Positions 8,125 through 17,355 of a stretch of DNA of 64,000 nt are shown here, piece after piece; position 1 is the first letter of the stretch, and every line of letters begins with the position of its first letter. The notes under the pieces are model-generated. The model made no database searches, was not told where the DNA came from, and saw nothing but the letters and a program-made list of their open reading frames with translations. The DNA comes from CAYSCW01 sp964429795 (GTDB lineage Bacteria; Acidobacteriota; Aminicenantia; Aminicenantales; Aminicenantaceae): NCBI GenBank assembly GCA_964429795.1, contig CAYSCW010000004.1:88496-152495 (forward strand), read 5' to 3'. Position numbers and translations under genes: made by a program.

Positions 8125-9232
8125 AATTAGAGTCGCTATCATCGGAGCCGGCAACTGTGCTTCTTCTTTGCTTCAGGGAGTAGAATATTACAAAAATGCC
8201 AAGGAAACAGATTACATTCCTGGTGTGATGCATGTCAGCCTTGGTGGCTATCATATCCGCGATATAGAATTCGTCGCGGCCTTTGACATCGATAGAAACA
8301 AAGTCGGAAAGGACCTGAGCGAGGCAATATTTACTCGGCCCAACAACACCACAAGATTTGCTGAGGTCCCTCGTCTCAACGTCAAAGTCGAGCGAGGCAT
8401 GACCCACGACGGTCTGGGAAAGTACCTATCTGAAATCATCAAGAAAGCTCCAGGCTCCACAACCGATGTGGTCGGTATACTTAAAGAAGTCAAAACAGAT
8501 GTGGTTATCAATTATCTTCCAGTAGGGAGTGAAGAAGCCACCAAATGGTACGTGGAACAAATCCTTGAGGCAGGCTGTGCTTTTGTCAATTGCATTCCCG
8601 TCTTCATCGCCAGCGAGAAATATTGGCAGAGAAGGTTCGAAAAGAAGAATCTTCCTATCATCGGCGACGACATCAAATCTCAAGTTGGGGCAACCATTCT
8701 CCACAGGACTCTGGTGAATTTGTATCTTGACCGGGGTATGCCCATCGAAAGAACCTACCAGCTGAACACTGGAGGAAATACAGACTTCCTGAATATGCTG
8801 GAGAGGGAAAGGCTGGCGTCCAAGAAAAAATCAAAGACAAACGCTGTCACTTCTCAAATAAAAGCCAGAGGACTGGAAATTCATCCGGACAATGTCCATG
8901 TCGGCCCCAGTGACTATGTCCCTTGGCAGAAAGACAACAAGATCTGCTTCTTGCGGATAGAGAGCCGCCATTTCGGCGATGTTCCCACCTACCTCGATTG
9001 CCGCCTGTCTGTGGAAGATTCTCCAAACTCTGCTGGTGTGGTGATCGACGCTATTCGTTGCTGTAAATTGGCACTCAACAACAAATTGTCCGGAACTCTT
9101 TATGCTCCTTCCTCCTACTTCATGAAGACCCCTCCCAGACAGTATACTGACACGGAGGCCAAGGAACAGACAGAGAAATTCATCAAAAAATACGGAAAAA
9201 AAGAAGCCAAACCAGCCACAAAAAAAATTTAA
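8117..9232 (+). CDS. ino1: Inositol-3-phosphate synthase
   Basis: NAD-dependent enzyme of 371 residues converting glucose-6-phosphate to inositol-3-phosphate. The N-terminal Rossmann loop is GAGNCASS (about residues 10-17). The family blocks VINYLPVGSEEATKWY, CAFVNCIPVFIA, DDIKSQVGATILHR and YQLNTGGNTDFLNM cover NAD binding and the active-site lysine region. Length matches the short prokaryotic type rather than the eukaryotic type of over 500 residues. It begins inside the end of the phosphatidyltransferase gene with AAGGAGG upstream, so the two make an inositol-phospholipid operon. Confidence 0.95.
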   Translation: MDKIRVAIIGAGNCASSLLQGVEYYKNAKETDYIPGVMHVSLGGYHIRDIEFVAAFDIDRNKVGKDLSEAIFTRPNNTTRFAEVPRLNVKVERGMTHDGLGKYLSEIIKKAPGSTTDVVGILKEVKTDVVINYLPVGSEEATKWYVEQILEAGCAFVNCIPVFIASEKYWQRRFEKKNLPIIGDDIKSQVGATILHRTLVNLYLDRGMPIERTYQLNTGGNTDFLNMLERERLASKKKSKTNAVTSQIKARGLEIHPDNVHVGPSDYVPWQKDNKICFLRIESRHFGDVPTYLDCRLSVEDSPNSAGVVIDAIRCCKLALNNKLSGTLYAPSSYFMKTPPRQYTDTEAKEQTEKFIKKYGKKEAKPATKKI

Positions 9233-9375
9233 GCGTACTTCCTTCTTCATTTTCTGGAGAGACTTATCCGGTCGAGGATGAGCCGAGGAGAGTACGATTC
9301 CCTGAGGGTGGGATACCCACTAAAAAAAAGAGTGAAGCGCGAAATCATTATCTCACTAGAAAAAAATAGAATAAC

Positions 9376-12192
9376 ATGGTTATAAAAAGGTTCTTCTTTT
9401 CAGTTTTTGCTGTCTTTCTTCTTTTTTCTTTCCCCATTTTGGCCATAGAAACCGGGAAAATCCAGGGTAAGGTCACAGACGAGAGCGGTATAGGACTGCC
9501 TGGAGTTCAAATAACGGTGAAAAGCCCAAACCTGCAAGGAGTGAGGGCTGTCATCTCCTCAAAAAGTGGCGAATTTAACTTCCCTCTCCTCCCCGTTGGC
9601 AATTACACCTTGCGCTTTTTGCAGGAAGGATTTACTCCTCTTGTCCAGGAAAACATAATTGTTCGTCTCGGACAGGTGACTGATCTGAGAATCATTATGC
9701 AGCTCTCCGAGATAAAAGAGGAAATCGTAGTCACGGCCAAAACTCCTCTCATCGATAAGACTTCCACCAACACCAGTTTTCACATCACTTCTGATGAGCT
9801 GGAAAAGATTCCTGCTCAGAATCGCACGGTGGTCGATGTGATCAAATTCACTCCTGGAGTAACCGGTGTTAGGGTAAACACCCGAAGAGGCATAGCCATG
9901 GAAGGGCAGCCGAGTTTCCGGGGGGAAGGAGAAGAAGGAAACAACTGGATTGTGGATGGCCTTTCCATCAGCGGAGTGAGACTGAGAAATTCTGGAATGC
10001 GGCTTAATTTCGATTCAATCGATGAAATACAGATCATTTCCGACCCTTTTAGCCCTGAATTCGGATCGGCCTATGGCGGAATCATTAACATGGTGACAAA
10101 AAGCGGGAGCAACCAAATAGAGGGAGAATTTTCTCTGGTCTTCAGCGATAAAAGGCTTCAATCCTCACGAAAAGAGCAACTTGCTGTGATCAGTGAACCT
10201 GAGCGTTTCTCCAATTACAACTGGTACTTCAACCTGGGCGGCCCTCTGATCAAAGACAGACTGTGGTTCTTTATATCAAACAATTTTTTTTCAGACACGG
10301 AACAGACAAGGGACGCCACGATGGATTACTTTTTTATCCCGGGTGGTGATAAGACCGTCCGCAGCGATAATCTCTTCGCTAAGCTCTCCTATGCCATAAA
10401 CAGCAATCACAATCTCTCCTTAACCACGATCTTCCATAAATCTTTGGGACAGAAGGGAGGAACAGGAATACTTGATATGTTTGAGGAGAAACACTTCTCC
10501 GACTTCATCTTCCGCATAAACTATAAAGGGATATTGAACGCTTCTACCTTTATCGAAGCTGGTTTAGGACAAGTGGTGAGAGACTCCCTCATAGAACCGA
10601 CCGACCAAGACTTAGGGCCAGGTCAGTACTATATCGAAGATTTGGCCCGCAATGTCCATAACTCCTACGGTAATGTCACAGATAATCAGAAAAGGCTCGA
10701 TTTCAACTTTAAACTCAACAAATACCAGGAAACAGAGAATTTCGGACGCCATGAATTAAGCCTTGGCCTCGAATACTATGCCTTCTCCTCTGAATTTGCA
10801 GTAGATTTCACCGGAAAGGAGGAGGATCTATTCCCTGGAAATGGCTTTGACAGTGGGACTAAATATTACTTCGGCTCCTGGAAAGAAGGGAAAAGAACAC
10901 CCACCTTTTTCTATGAATATGCGGATTTCAACTTCGTCAATTCTTCCCTAGGCATAGGATTGTATTTTAAGGATAAGATCTCCTGGGGAAGATTCACTCT
11001 CATGGTAGGAGTCCGGAGCCAGACTCAGGTTTGTCGCAATAATAATAAAGATAAACTCTGGTCCTGGAATCTGAACGATTTCCTCTCGCCTCGGCTTTCT
11101 CTGGCTATCGACATCACCGGCGATGGAAATAATATACTGAAACTCGGTTGGGGAAGATTTTCGGATCTGATAACCACCATGCCGTTGGGCCTGTTCAACA
11201 GTGGTGCAGGACTCAATTTCCGCACATACAGGTGGATAGGACTGTCGGAGCCGACAGAAGATGAAACACATGATCCCTCCAACTGGGAATTCGAAAACGA
11301 GCAAAAAACGCAGCCTTTTGAAGTGGCTGAGGGTTTAAAGCCCAATTTCCTCACCCGTTACCTTGTCGAATTCGACCGGAGGCTGGGAAGCGATTGGGCT
11401 CTCAAGGTTCGCTATGTCCGCTCCAGGGCCAAAGGTTTGCTGGAAGTGCTGGCAGTTTTTGACCCCGAGACAAACTACAAATTCCTCTATGATAACTTTG
11501 AACAGAAAAGACGGAATTACTGGGGATTTGAATTCGAGCTTAATGGAAAAATAGGTACCAGTCTTCTACTGAATGCTTCATATGTCTATTCATCCGCCGA
11601 AGGGACAAATCCAGGTCAAACAGAAACCGGCTCCTGGTCTCAAGAGGAAGGAAGCACCAATTTCCTTGGACTTTTCGGAAATCATATCTTCATTCCTGAA
11701 ATTCCTGGCCTGAAAGAACTGAAAGAATATTGGGACCGGCAATTAGGCGGACTTGGAGGAAGGGGCATCGGTGATGAGGGCTGGTACGGAAAGCTCCCCT
11801 ACTCTGTCGATCACAACATCAAAATCAACACCATCTATTGGGGACCTTATAGCCTCGCCATCTCTGCAGCCTTCGAATGGATATCCGGATATTATTGGGA
11901 AAAGCTGGGATATGTGCCTTTTTTCGGAGGGTACTATTCCTTTCCCGAAGGAAGAGGATCAAGAGAAACCGCTTCTCATTTCTATTTGGATTTAGGAGTG
12001 GAGAAAGAATTTGGTCTTCAAGGTGCCGGCTTTTTTCAAGACTTGACTCTGACATGCAGAGTGGATATCTTCAACCTGCTCAACTCCCAAAAACCCATTT
12101 CTTATGTGAAAGAAGATATCCCCATCTTCGGAGAGGTTTGGGGTAGACAGCAGCCTCGACAAGCACGGATTATGATTAAGTTTAAATGGTGA
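9376..12192 (+). CDS. TonB-dependent receptor with carboxypeptidase-regulatory-like domain
   Basis: Outer-membrane protein of 938 residues. It has a signal peptide (about residues 1-23), a CarboxypepD_reg-like beta-sandwich (about 26-110), a plug domain (about 115-230, with EEIVVTAKTPLID and TPGVTGVRVNTRRG) and a long beta-barrel ending in an aromatic residue (IMIKFKW), as barrel-assembly signals require. The arrangement matches the Oar-like receptors that are expanded in Acidobacteriota and relatives. The ligand is unknown and no inner-membrane transporter is adjacent. The stop lies three bases from the convergent glmS stop. Confidence 0.9.
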   Translation: MVIKRFFFSVFAVFLLFSFPILAIETGKIQGKVTDESGIGLPGVQITVKSPNLQGVRAVISSKSGEFNFPLLPVGNYTLRFLQEGFTPLVQENIIVRLGQVTDLRIIMQLSEIKEEIVVTAKTPLIDKTSTNTSFHITSDELEKIPAQNRTVVDVIKFTPGVTGVRVNTRRGIAMEGQPSFRGEGEEGNNWIVDGLSISGVRLRNSGMRLNFDSIDEIQIISDPFSPEFGSAYGGIINMVTKSGSNQIEGEFSLVFSDKRLQSSRKEQLAVISEPERFSNYNWYFNLGGPLIKDRLWFFISNNFFSDTEQTRDATMDYFFIPGGDKTVRSDNLFAKLSYAINSNHNLSLTTIFHKSLGQKGGTGILDMFEEKHFSDFIFRINYKGILNASTFIEAGLGQVVRDSLIEPTDQDLGPGQYYIEDLARNVHNSYGNVTDNQKRLDFNFKLNKYQETENFGRHELSLGLEYYAFSSEFAVDFTGKEEDLFPGNGFDSGTKYYFGSWKEGKRTPTFFYEYADFNFVNSSLGIGLYFKDKISWGRFTLMVGVRSQTQVCRNNNKDKLWSWNLNDFLSPRLSLAIDITGDGNNILKLGWGRFSDLITTMPLGLFNSGAGLNFRTYRWIGLSEPTEDETHDPSNWEFENEQKTQPFEVAEGLKPNFLTRYLVEFDRRLGSDWALKVRYVRSRAKGLLEVLAVFDPETNYKFLYDNFEQKRRNYWGFEFELNGKIGTSLLLNASYVYSSAEGTNPGQTETGSWSQEEGSTNFLGLFGNHIFIPEIPGLKELKEYWDRQLGGLGGRGIGDEGWYGKLPYSVDHNIKINTIYWGPYSLAISAAFEWISGYYWEKLGYVPFFGGYYSFPEGRGSRETASHFYLDLGVEKEFGLQGAGFFQDLTLTCRVDIFNLLNSQKPISYVKEDIPIFGEVWGRQQPRQARIMIKFKW

Positions 12193-12195
12193 GAC

Positions 12196-14025
12196 TCATT
12201 CCACAGTCACACTTTTGGCCAAATTTCGTGGTTGATCCACATCCGCTCCTCTGATGGAAGCTATGTAATAAGCGAAAAGTTGAAGGGGTAAGGTTGTTAA
12301 AAACGGGGTGAACAAAGGATTCACATTCGGAATGGGTATCACCCTGTCCACTCTTTTCTGGATTTCCTTATCGTCCTCAAAAGCCACCGCCAGGACATAT
12401 CCGATTCTTGTCTTGATTTCCGATATGTTGCTCAGCATCTTCTCATAAACTCTATCTTGGGGTATGATGGCCAGAGTAGGCATTTTTTCATCGATGAGTG
12501 CAATGGGACCATGTTTCATCTCTCCTCCTGGATATCCTTCGGCATGAATATAGGAAATCTCCTTCAGCTTTAATGCTCCTTCTAAGGCAATGGGGAAATT
12601 CACCCAACGACCGAGATAGAGAAAATGAGAAGAAGATGCGAAGTCCTGTGCCAGCTTCTCCAGCGATTTGGCCTCTCTGAGAATCTTTTCCATCTTATGA
12701 GGAATTCGCTGGAGAGCACGAATATAGGAGAGAGAGTCCTTCTCCAATAATCTTCCCTTAATCTGAGCTAGATAAAGGGCAAAAAGAGCCAGAGCGGCCA
12801 TCTGGGCGGAGAAGGTTTTGGTAGCGGCCACCCCGATTTCCGGTCCAGCATGAGTGTAGAGAACTCCTTCAGCCTCTCTGGCCAGGGACGAATTCACCAC
12901 ATTGGTCAGAGCAAGTAAGAGGGCACTCTTTTCTTTGACGGCCCGGAGGGCAGCCAGGGAATCAGCAGTCTCGCCGGATTGAGAAATGACGATTACCAGA
13001 GAATCCTTATCCAGGATGAAATCTCTGTATCGGTATTCTGAAGCATACTCCACATCCACAGGAATCTGGGCCAGGCTCTCTATAAAACACTTGCCCACTA
13101 GTCCCGAATGATAGGAAGTGCCACAAGCAATGATAACCACTCTTCGGATATCCTCAAGAACCTGGGATGACAGACCTATCTCTTCCATCCAGACTTTTCC
13201 TGTATCCAGTGACATCCTTCCGTTGAGGGTGTCTCTAATCACCTGAGGCTGTTCGAATATCTCTTTGAGCATGAAATGCTTGAATCCACTCTTTTCAATC
13301 ATCAATGGGCTCCAGGAAATATGATCCGCCTTCTTCTTCAACGGATTCCCTTCGAAATCAAAAAACTTCACTCCCACCTTATCTATGACCGCCATCTCCC
13401 TATCTTCGAGAAAGACAATCTGCTGAGTATGGCTAAGGAGAGGGTTGAGATCTGAAGAGACCAGAAATTCCTTTTCCCCTAATCCCACCACAGCTGGGGG
13501 GCCCACTTTGGCGACTACTATCTTTCCTGGGTCTTGGGTGGAAAGCACAGCTATGGCATAAGCTCCTTCAAGCTCCTTGGTTGCCTTTTGGACAGCTTCT
13601 TCTAGAGATGAGCCAAAGTATTTTTCCACCAGATGAGCGATAACTTCTGTATCTGTTTCTGTCCGGAATGAATGGCCCTCTGCTCTAAGCTTCTCCTTTA
13701 AAGGAAGATAATTTTCGATGATTCCATTGTGAACCACGACCAAATGGCCTGAACAATCTCGGTGGGGATGAGCATTCTCTTCACAGGGACGGCCATGGGT
13801 GGCCCACCGGGTGTGTCCCACTCCATAGCTTCCTTGGAGAGGTTCTTGCTGAAGGCTCTTCTCTAAAGAGCAGATCTTGCCTTTGACTCGTCTGATCTGG
13901 ACTCGGTTCCCGTTGACAACAGCAATCCCGGCTGAATCGTATCCTCTGTACTCCAGCTTTTTCAGACCTTCTACCAGCACAGAAACCACATCTTTCGAAC
14001 CCACATATCCAATAATGCCGCACAT
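12196..14025 (-). CDS. glmS: Glutamine-fructose-6-phosphate aminotransferase (isomerizing)
   Basis: Makes glucosamine-6-phosphate for peptidoglycan and lipid A. The start is set at the ATG giving Met-Cys-Gly-Ile-Ile because the amidotransferase needs Cys as residue 1 after Met removal; a longer in-frame start exists but would bury it. The Ntn glutaminase domain (about 1-220, with GVGHTRWATHG and VHNGIIENY) is followed by two SIS domains, with ISQSGETADSL in the first and EGYPGGEMKHGPIALID in the second. 609 residues is the usual length. The ATG overlaps the glmU stop as TGATG and uses AAGGGAAG as ribosome site, so the pair is coupled. Confidence 0.97.
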   Translation of the reverse strand: MCGIIGYVGSKDVVSVLVEGLKKLEYRGYDSAGIAVVNGNRVQIRRVKGKICSLEKSLQQEPLQGSYGVGHTRWATHGRPCEENAHPHRDCSGHLVVVHNGIIENYLPLKEKLRAEGHSFRTETDTEVIAHLVEKYFGSSLEEAVQKATKELEGAYAIAVLSTQDPGKIVVAKVGPPAVVGLGEKEFLVSSDLNPLLSHTQQIVFLEDREMAVIDKVGVKFFDFEGNPLKKKADHISWSPLMIEKSGFKHFMLKEIFEQPQVIRDTLNGRMSLDTGKVWMEEIGLSSQVLEDIRRVVIIACGTSYHSGLVGKCFIESLAQIPVDVEYASEYRYRDFILDKDSLVIVISQSGETADSLAALRAVKEKSALLLALTNVVNSSLAREAEGVLYTHAGPEIGVAATKTFSAQMAALALFALYLAQIKGRLLEKDSLSYIRALQRIPHKMEKILREAKSLEKLAQDFASSSHFLYLGRWVNFPIALEGALKLKEISYIHAEGYPGGEMKHGPIALIDEKMPTLAIIPQDRVYEKMLSNISEIKTRIGYVLAVAFEDDKEIQKRVDRVIPIPNVNPLFTPFLTTLPLQLFAYYIASIRGADVDQPRNLAKSVTVE

Positions 14026-15404
14026 CACTTCTTCCCTTTTTTCTTTGCCCACCCGGATTTTTCGATCTGTTTACCCCGGGCAACAGCCAAAGATTCGGGG
14101 GAGACATCTTTGGTAATGGTGGAACCCGCGCCCACGTAGGAATTCTTTCCTATTTTAACTGGAGCCACTAGTTCTACTCCTGATCCAATAAAGGCGCCTT
14201 CCTCGATCAAAGTCCGATGCTTTCGTTTTCCATCATAGTTACATGTTATGGTACCTGCTCCGATGTTGACTTTTCCTTCCACTCGGCAATCTCCAAGATA
14301 GGTAAGATGGCCAGCTTTGGAATTTTGGCCAAAAATTGTGTTTTTCATCTCCACAAAGTTTCCCACCTTGGCACCTTCTTGAATCTCAGTTTTGGGGCGC
14401 AAATGAGTGAAAGGCCCCACCTGCGCTTCATCCCTTATGGTGCTCTCCTCAATCATGGTAGAACTGAGTATTTTAACTCTGTTACCGACTCTGGAATCGA
14501 CGATGTGGACAAAAGGATAGAGTTGACACTGTTTTCCAATTCGAGTCTTCCCTTCAAGAATCACAGAGGAGTGGATGATAGTGTCCTCACCTACTATGAC
14601 GTTAAGATCGATCCACGTGGTGGAAGGATCGTAGACAGTAACACCCTCTTCTGTAAGGGATTTAATTTTTCTCTCACGTAGAACATTGACGGCCTTGGCC
14701 AGTTCATAGCGGTCATTGACACCGACAATCTCTTGGGACTGCGAAGTTCTGTATGATCCCACTTTTTTATTGGCGTTTATCATAATCTCGATGACATCTG
14801 TCAGATAATACTCACCTTTCTTATTCCTGTTTGAGACATTGGGTAAAGCTTGGAAAAGGTCATTGATTTTAAACAGATAGACTCCAGCATTGATCTCTTT
14901 AATCCTCCGCTGGGATGGAGAAGCTTCCTTTTCCTCTAAGATTTTCTCTATTCTGTTACCAGAACGAATAACGCGACCAAAACCTGTTGGATTATCCAAT
15001 TCTGCCGTCAGGAAGGTCAATGCATTGCCCTCTCTTTGATGGAGCCTTAGAAAGGATCGTAAAGTCTCAGAGCGGAGCAAAGGCAAATCAGCGTTGATGA
15101 CGAGTAGATCCTTTTCTTTTTCCATCTTTATAACCTCTCGCGCTGCCATCACCGCATGAGCTGTCCCTAATTGTTTCCTCTGAACCACAAAATCCACTTT
15201 TCTGAAGCGAAATTCATCCATCACTTGCTTTTTTTGGTGTCCAACTACCAGGTAAACCGTCTGCGGTCTCAATTCTTTCACACAATCCAGCACCAGCTGA
15301 AGCATCGACCTGCCCAAAAGAGTATGGAGCACCTTGTTTTTTTCTGACTTGAATCGCGTGCTCTCTCCAGCGGCTAGGACAAGAGCTACAAATCCTTTTT
15401 TCAT
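14025..15404 (-). CDS. glmU: Bifunctional UDP-GlcNAc pyrophosphorylase / glucosamine-1-phosphate acetyltransferase
   Basis: Two-domain enzyme of 459 residues. The N-terminal uridylyltransferase has LAAGESTRFKSEKNKVLH near residue 10 and INADLPLL. The C-terminal left-handed beta-helix (from about residue 255, hexapeptide repeats) holds the acetyltransferase, with HLTYLGDCRVEGKVNIGAGT and the CNYDGKRKH block. It produces UDP-GlcNAc downstream of GlmS. It overlaps glmS by one base and the upstream TPR gene by four bases. The gene order TPR-glmU-glmS forms one transcription unit. The usual mutase GlmM is not in the window. Confidence 0.96.
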   Translation of the reverse strand: MKKGFVALVLAAGESTRFKSEKNKVLHTLLGRSMLQLVLDCVKELRPQTVYLVVGHQKKQVMDEFRFRKVDFVVQRKQLGTAHAVMAAREVIKMEKEKDLLVINADLPLLRSETLRSFLRLHQREGNALTFLTAELDNPTGFGRVIRSGNRIEKILEEKEASPSQRRIKEINAGVYLFKINDLFQALPNVSNRNKKGEYYLTDVIEIMINANKKVGSYRTSQSQEIVGVNDRYELAKAVNVLRERKIKSLTEEGVTVYDPSTTWIDLNVIVGEDTIIHSSVILEGKTRIGKQCQLYPFVHIVDSRVGNRVKILSSTMIEESTIRDEAQVGPFTHLRPKTEIQEGAKVGNFVEMKNTIFGQNSKAGHLTYLGDCRVEGKVNIGAGTITCNYDGKRKHRTLIEEGAFIGSGVELVAPVKIGKNSYVGAGSTITKDVSPESLAVARGKQIEKSGWAKKKGKK

Positions 15405-15910
15405 GCCATCCTGGTTATGAGTTTGAATCTTTTGTCCTTTCTGATCTCTTCAAAGTCGCTCTCATTCTGAGCTAATATGCTAAAAAATTTATCCACTTGG
15501 ATCGCTTTCTTGAGGTGATCCAGACACTTCTCATTATTACCCAAAAGACAGTAGACATCAGCCATGAGATAGAGAATCTTTCCTTCTTTGGGTTTCATCT
15601 GGCGAGCCTTTTCCAACATTTTCAGCGCTTCTTGGTAATCACCTTGATTCATTTTGTAGACGCTGTACTGAAAATAATCATCCAGAGATTTGAGCTGTAT
15701 TTTCTCTTTCTGCTTTCTTTCCTCACAGATAGAAAGATAGATCTGAGCACGGTCAATCAATTCCTTCTCAGCCGAATATTTCTCTTTAAATGTTTTCAAG
15801 AGCTGGGATGCCCTTGCGCAATCTCCCTTGTGGAAAGCTTTCATAGCTTGAGTGTAAACGCTCAACGCTTTCTGGTAATCATTTTTGCCCTTGCTTTTAT
15901 CTGTGGCCAA
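15401..15910 (-). CDS. Tetratricopeptide-repeat protein
   Basis: Soluble TPR protein of 169 residues. The repeats are visible at about residues 10-45 (YQKALSVYTQAMKAFHKGD) and 90-155 (YQEALKMLEKARQMKPKEGKILYLMADVYCLLGN). A TTG at 15910 is preferred as start because AGGGAGG lies five bases before it; another TTG is eight codons upstream. It heads the glmU-glmS operon with an ATGA overlap. No catalytic motif is present, so a scaffold or adaptor role is likely but untested. Confidence 0.75.
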   Translation of the reverse strand: MATDKSKGKNDYQKALSVYTQAMKAFHKGDCARASQLLKTFKEKYSAEKELIDRAQIYLSICEERKQKEKIQLKSLDDYFQYSVYKMNQGDYQEALKMLEKARQMKPKEGKILYLMADVYCLLGNNEKCLDHLKKAIQVDKFFSILAQNESDFEEIRKDKRFKLITRMA

Positions 15911-15949
15911 TTTTCCCTCCCTTAATAACTTCAATAAAAAGTATCACCC

Positions 15950-15978
15950 ATTCTATCTCAGAATACCGAATTTGACAA
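15950..15978 (-). promoter_or_regulatory. Promoter of the TPR-glmU-glmS operon
   Basis: Read on the minus strand: TTGTCA, a 17-base spacer and TAGAAT, about 40 bases before the TTG start of the TPR gene. Two mismatches to consensus with ideal spacing. Confidence 0.55.
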
Positions 15979-16304
15979 GGGGAAAGCCCTCATGTTCCTT
16001 CTTATAAAATCGTAACAAGTAAAAAAAAAGGAGGACATGATATCTACGTTCCTTCTCCCCACAGCTTCTTTCTCGAAATCATTCTTGTCAATTTCAAAAC
16101 CTGAGTAAATCGCCTTTAGGGATGAATCCCAAGATGATTTTTCCTGTCTATAAGGGTGAAAGGATAAAATCTACAAGATATTTCTCGCCTGAATGGTATT
16201 ATCTTAAGTTCTCATTTCTCTAAGTTTTTTCCTCATAGAAGCAAAATAGCTCTTGAGGAAATTTTGTTTCGGGAGACTCCGCTCTTTCTGGAAAAATCAA
16301 ATCA
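15979..16304. other. Intergenic region between lpxC and the glmU operon
   Basis: About 325 bases beyond the operon promoter. I see no clear gene. A 23-codon ORF (16037-16108, plus) follows a textbook AAAGGAGG ribosome site but has no other support. No rho-independent terminator is evident. Confidence 0.4.
16037..16108 (+). CDS. Possible 23-residue leader or microprotein
   Basis: ATG with AAAGGAGG placed two bases before it encodes 23 hydrophobic/Ser-rich residues, then TAA. There is no plus-strand gene downstream before larB at 17356, so it is not an obvious leader. It is listed because the ribosome site is unusually strong; it may be chance after a run of nine A residues. Confidence 0.15.
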   Translation: MISTFLLPTASFSKSFLSISKPE

Positions 16305-17141
16305 TCAGGCATAGTTCCAGAATTGCGGATTTTCCAGGAGGAAACGGACAGCTTTCAAGTGAAGAGTGTGTCCGGCTTTATAGGCCTTGAAATGTCCGAT
16401 AAGGGAGCGGCCTGCGAGGGCGAGATCTCCGATAAAATCCAAAATTTTGTGACGGACAAACTCATCAGGAAAATGGAGAGGTCCGTTTATGACTCTTTTC
16501 TCATCCAGAATCAATGCGTTCTCCAGCGATCCTCCCAAGGCCAAACCCTGTTGCCTGAGAACCGAAACATCCTTCAAGAAGCCGAAAGTACGGGCAGGGG
16601 CTATCTCCTTGATAAAATTTTCCTTCTCCACCAGGAAGCTTTTTTCCTGTCTCATGATAGCAGGATGATCGAATTCGATACAGTAGGTGATGCGGAATTC
16701 TTCATCCGGGAAGAATGAGACAGAAGCATTTTTTCCCCGTATCGTGAAAGGCCTTGCGATCTTGATGGATTTTCTTTTTCTGGGAAGTGATCTTAAACCT
16801 GCTTGATGCATGGCTTGGGCAAGAAGGAAAGCGCTTCCATCGCCAATTGGAATCTCATCCCCGTCCATATCTACCAACAGGCTATCGATGCCGAAGACAT
16901 GAAGAACTGCCAACAGATGTTCCAGAGTTTGAATCTGGCATACTTGAGAAACAAGTGAAGAGCTGTTTTTTGCTCGTATGTTCCGCCAATCAAGAGGAAT
17001 TTCAAGATTATCTAAATCTGTTCTTCGAAAGACAATCTTGCCTAAAGATGAAGGTTTTAATCGAACATTGACATATTTTCCAGTGTGGATTCCTATTCCT
17101 GAAATACGCACCTCCCTCTCGACAGTGCACATCTGCTTCAT
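16305..17141 (-). CDS. lpxC: UDP-3-O-acyl-N-acetylglucosamine deacetylase
   Basis: Zinc amidase of 278 residues catalysing the committed step of lipid A synthesis. Predicted zinc ligands are His75 (in LEHLLAVLH), His231 and Asp235 (RHKILDFIGD). The catalytic-pocket His258 (GHTLH) and the DGDEIPIGDGSA block are present. It shows that the organism makes lipid A-type lipopolysaccharide. The ATG has AAGGTGAG upstream. The gene reads toward the glmU/glmS operon on the same strand, grouping UDP-GlcNAc supply with its first lipid A use. Confidence 0.96.
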   Translation of the reverse strand: MKQMCTVEREVRISGIGIHTGKYVNVRLKPSSLGKIVFRRTDLDNLEIPLDWRNIRAKNSSSLVSQVCQIQTLEHLLAVLHVFGIDSLLVDMDGDEIPIGDGSAFLLAQAMHQAGLRSLPRKRKSIKIARPFTIRGKNASVSFFPDEEFRITYCIEFDHPAIMRQEKSFLVEKENFIKEIAPARTFGFLKDVSVLRQQGLALGGSLENALILDEKRVINGPLHFPDEFVRHKILDFIGDLALAGRSLIGHFKAYKAGHTLHLKAVRFLLENPQFWNYA

Positions 17142-17190
17142 TGGTTTCTCACCTTAACAAGTATACTCCATGTCCAGCTCCATCTGTCAA

Positions 17191-17294
17191 ATCTTTGGGG
17201 TCAGAAAAGGGGTGAGGCTTCGCCATCAAAGGAAGCCAATGGACATTGTTCTTGCCCTGTGCATCTATGCTAATCAACCCTGACCCCAAAAGAT
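17191..17294. repeat. Long-armed palindrome with inner hairpin
   Basis: The arms ATCTTTGGGGTCAG (17191-17204) and CTGACCCCAAAAGAT (17280-17294) are complementary except for one extra base. Between them GGCTT (17216) pairs with AAGCC (17233). It sits in the divergent region between lpxC and larB and is unrelated to copies A-F. The GGGGTCAG ends resemble REP-type elements mobilised by Y1 transposases; that link is inference. Confidence 0.6.
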
Positions 17295-17355
17295 CCCAGT
17301 CCTGACTCCAGCTACATCTATGAATTCTCCATAACATATGGTAGACTTATGAAAA

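Noticed and set aside
16011..16034. CGTAACAAGT followed by AGGAGG, resembling the 3' end of 16S rRNA
   Set aside because: Only about ten bases match and no rRNA sequence precedes it; coincidence with an A-rich run.
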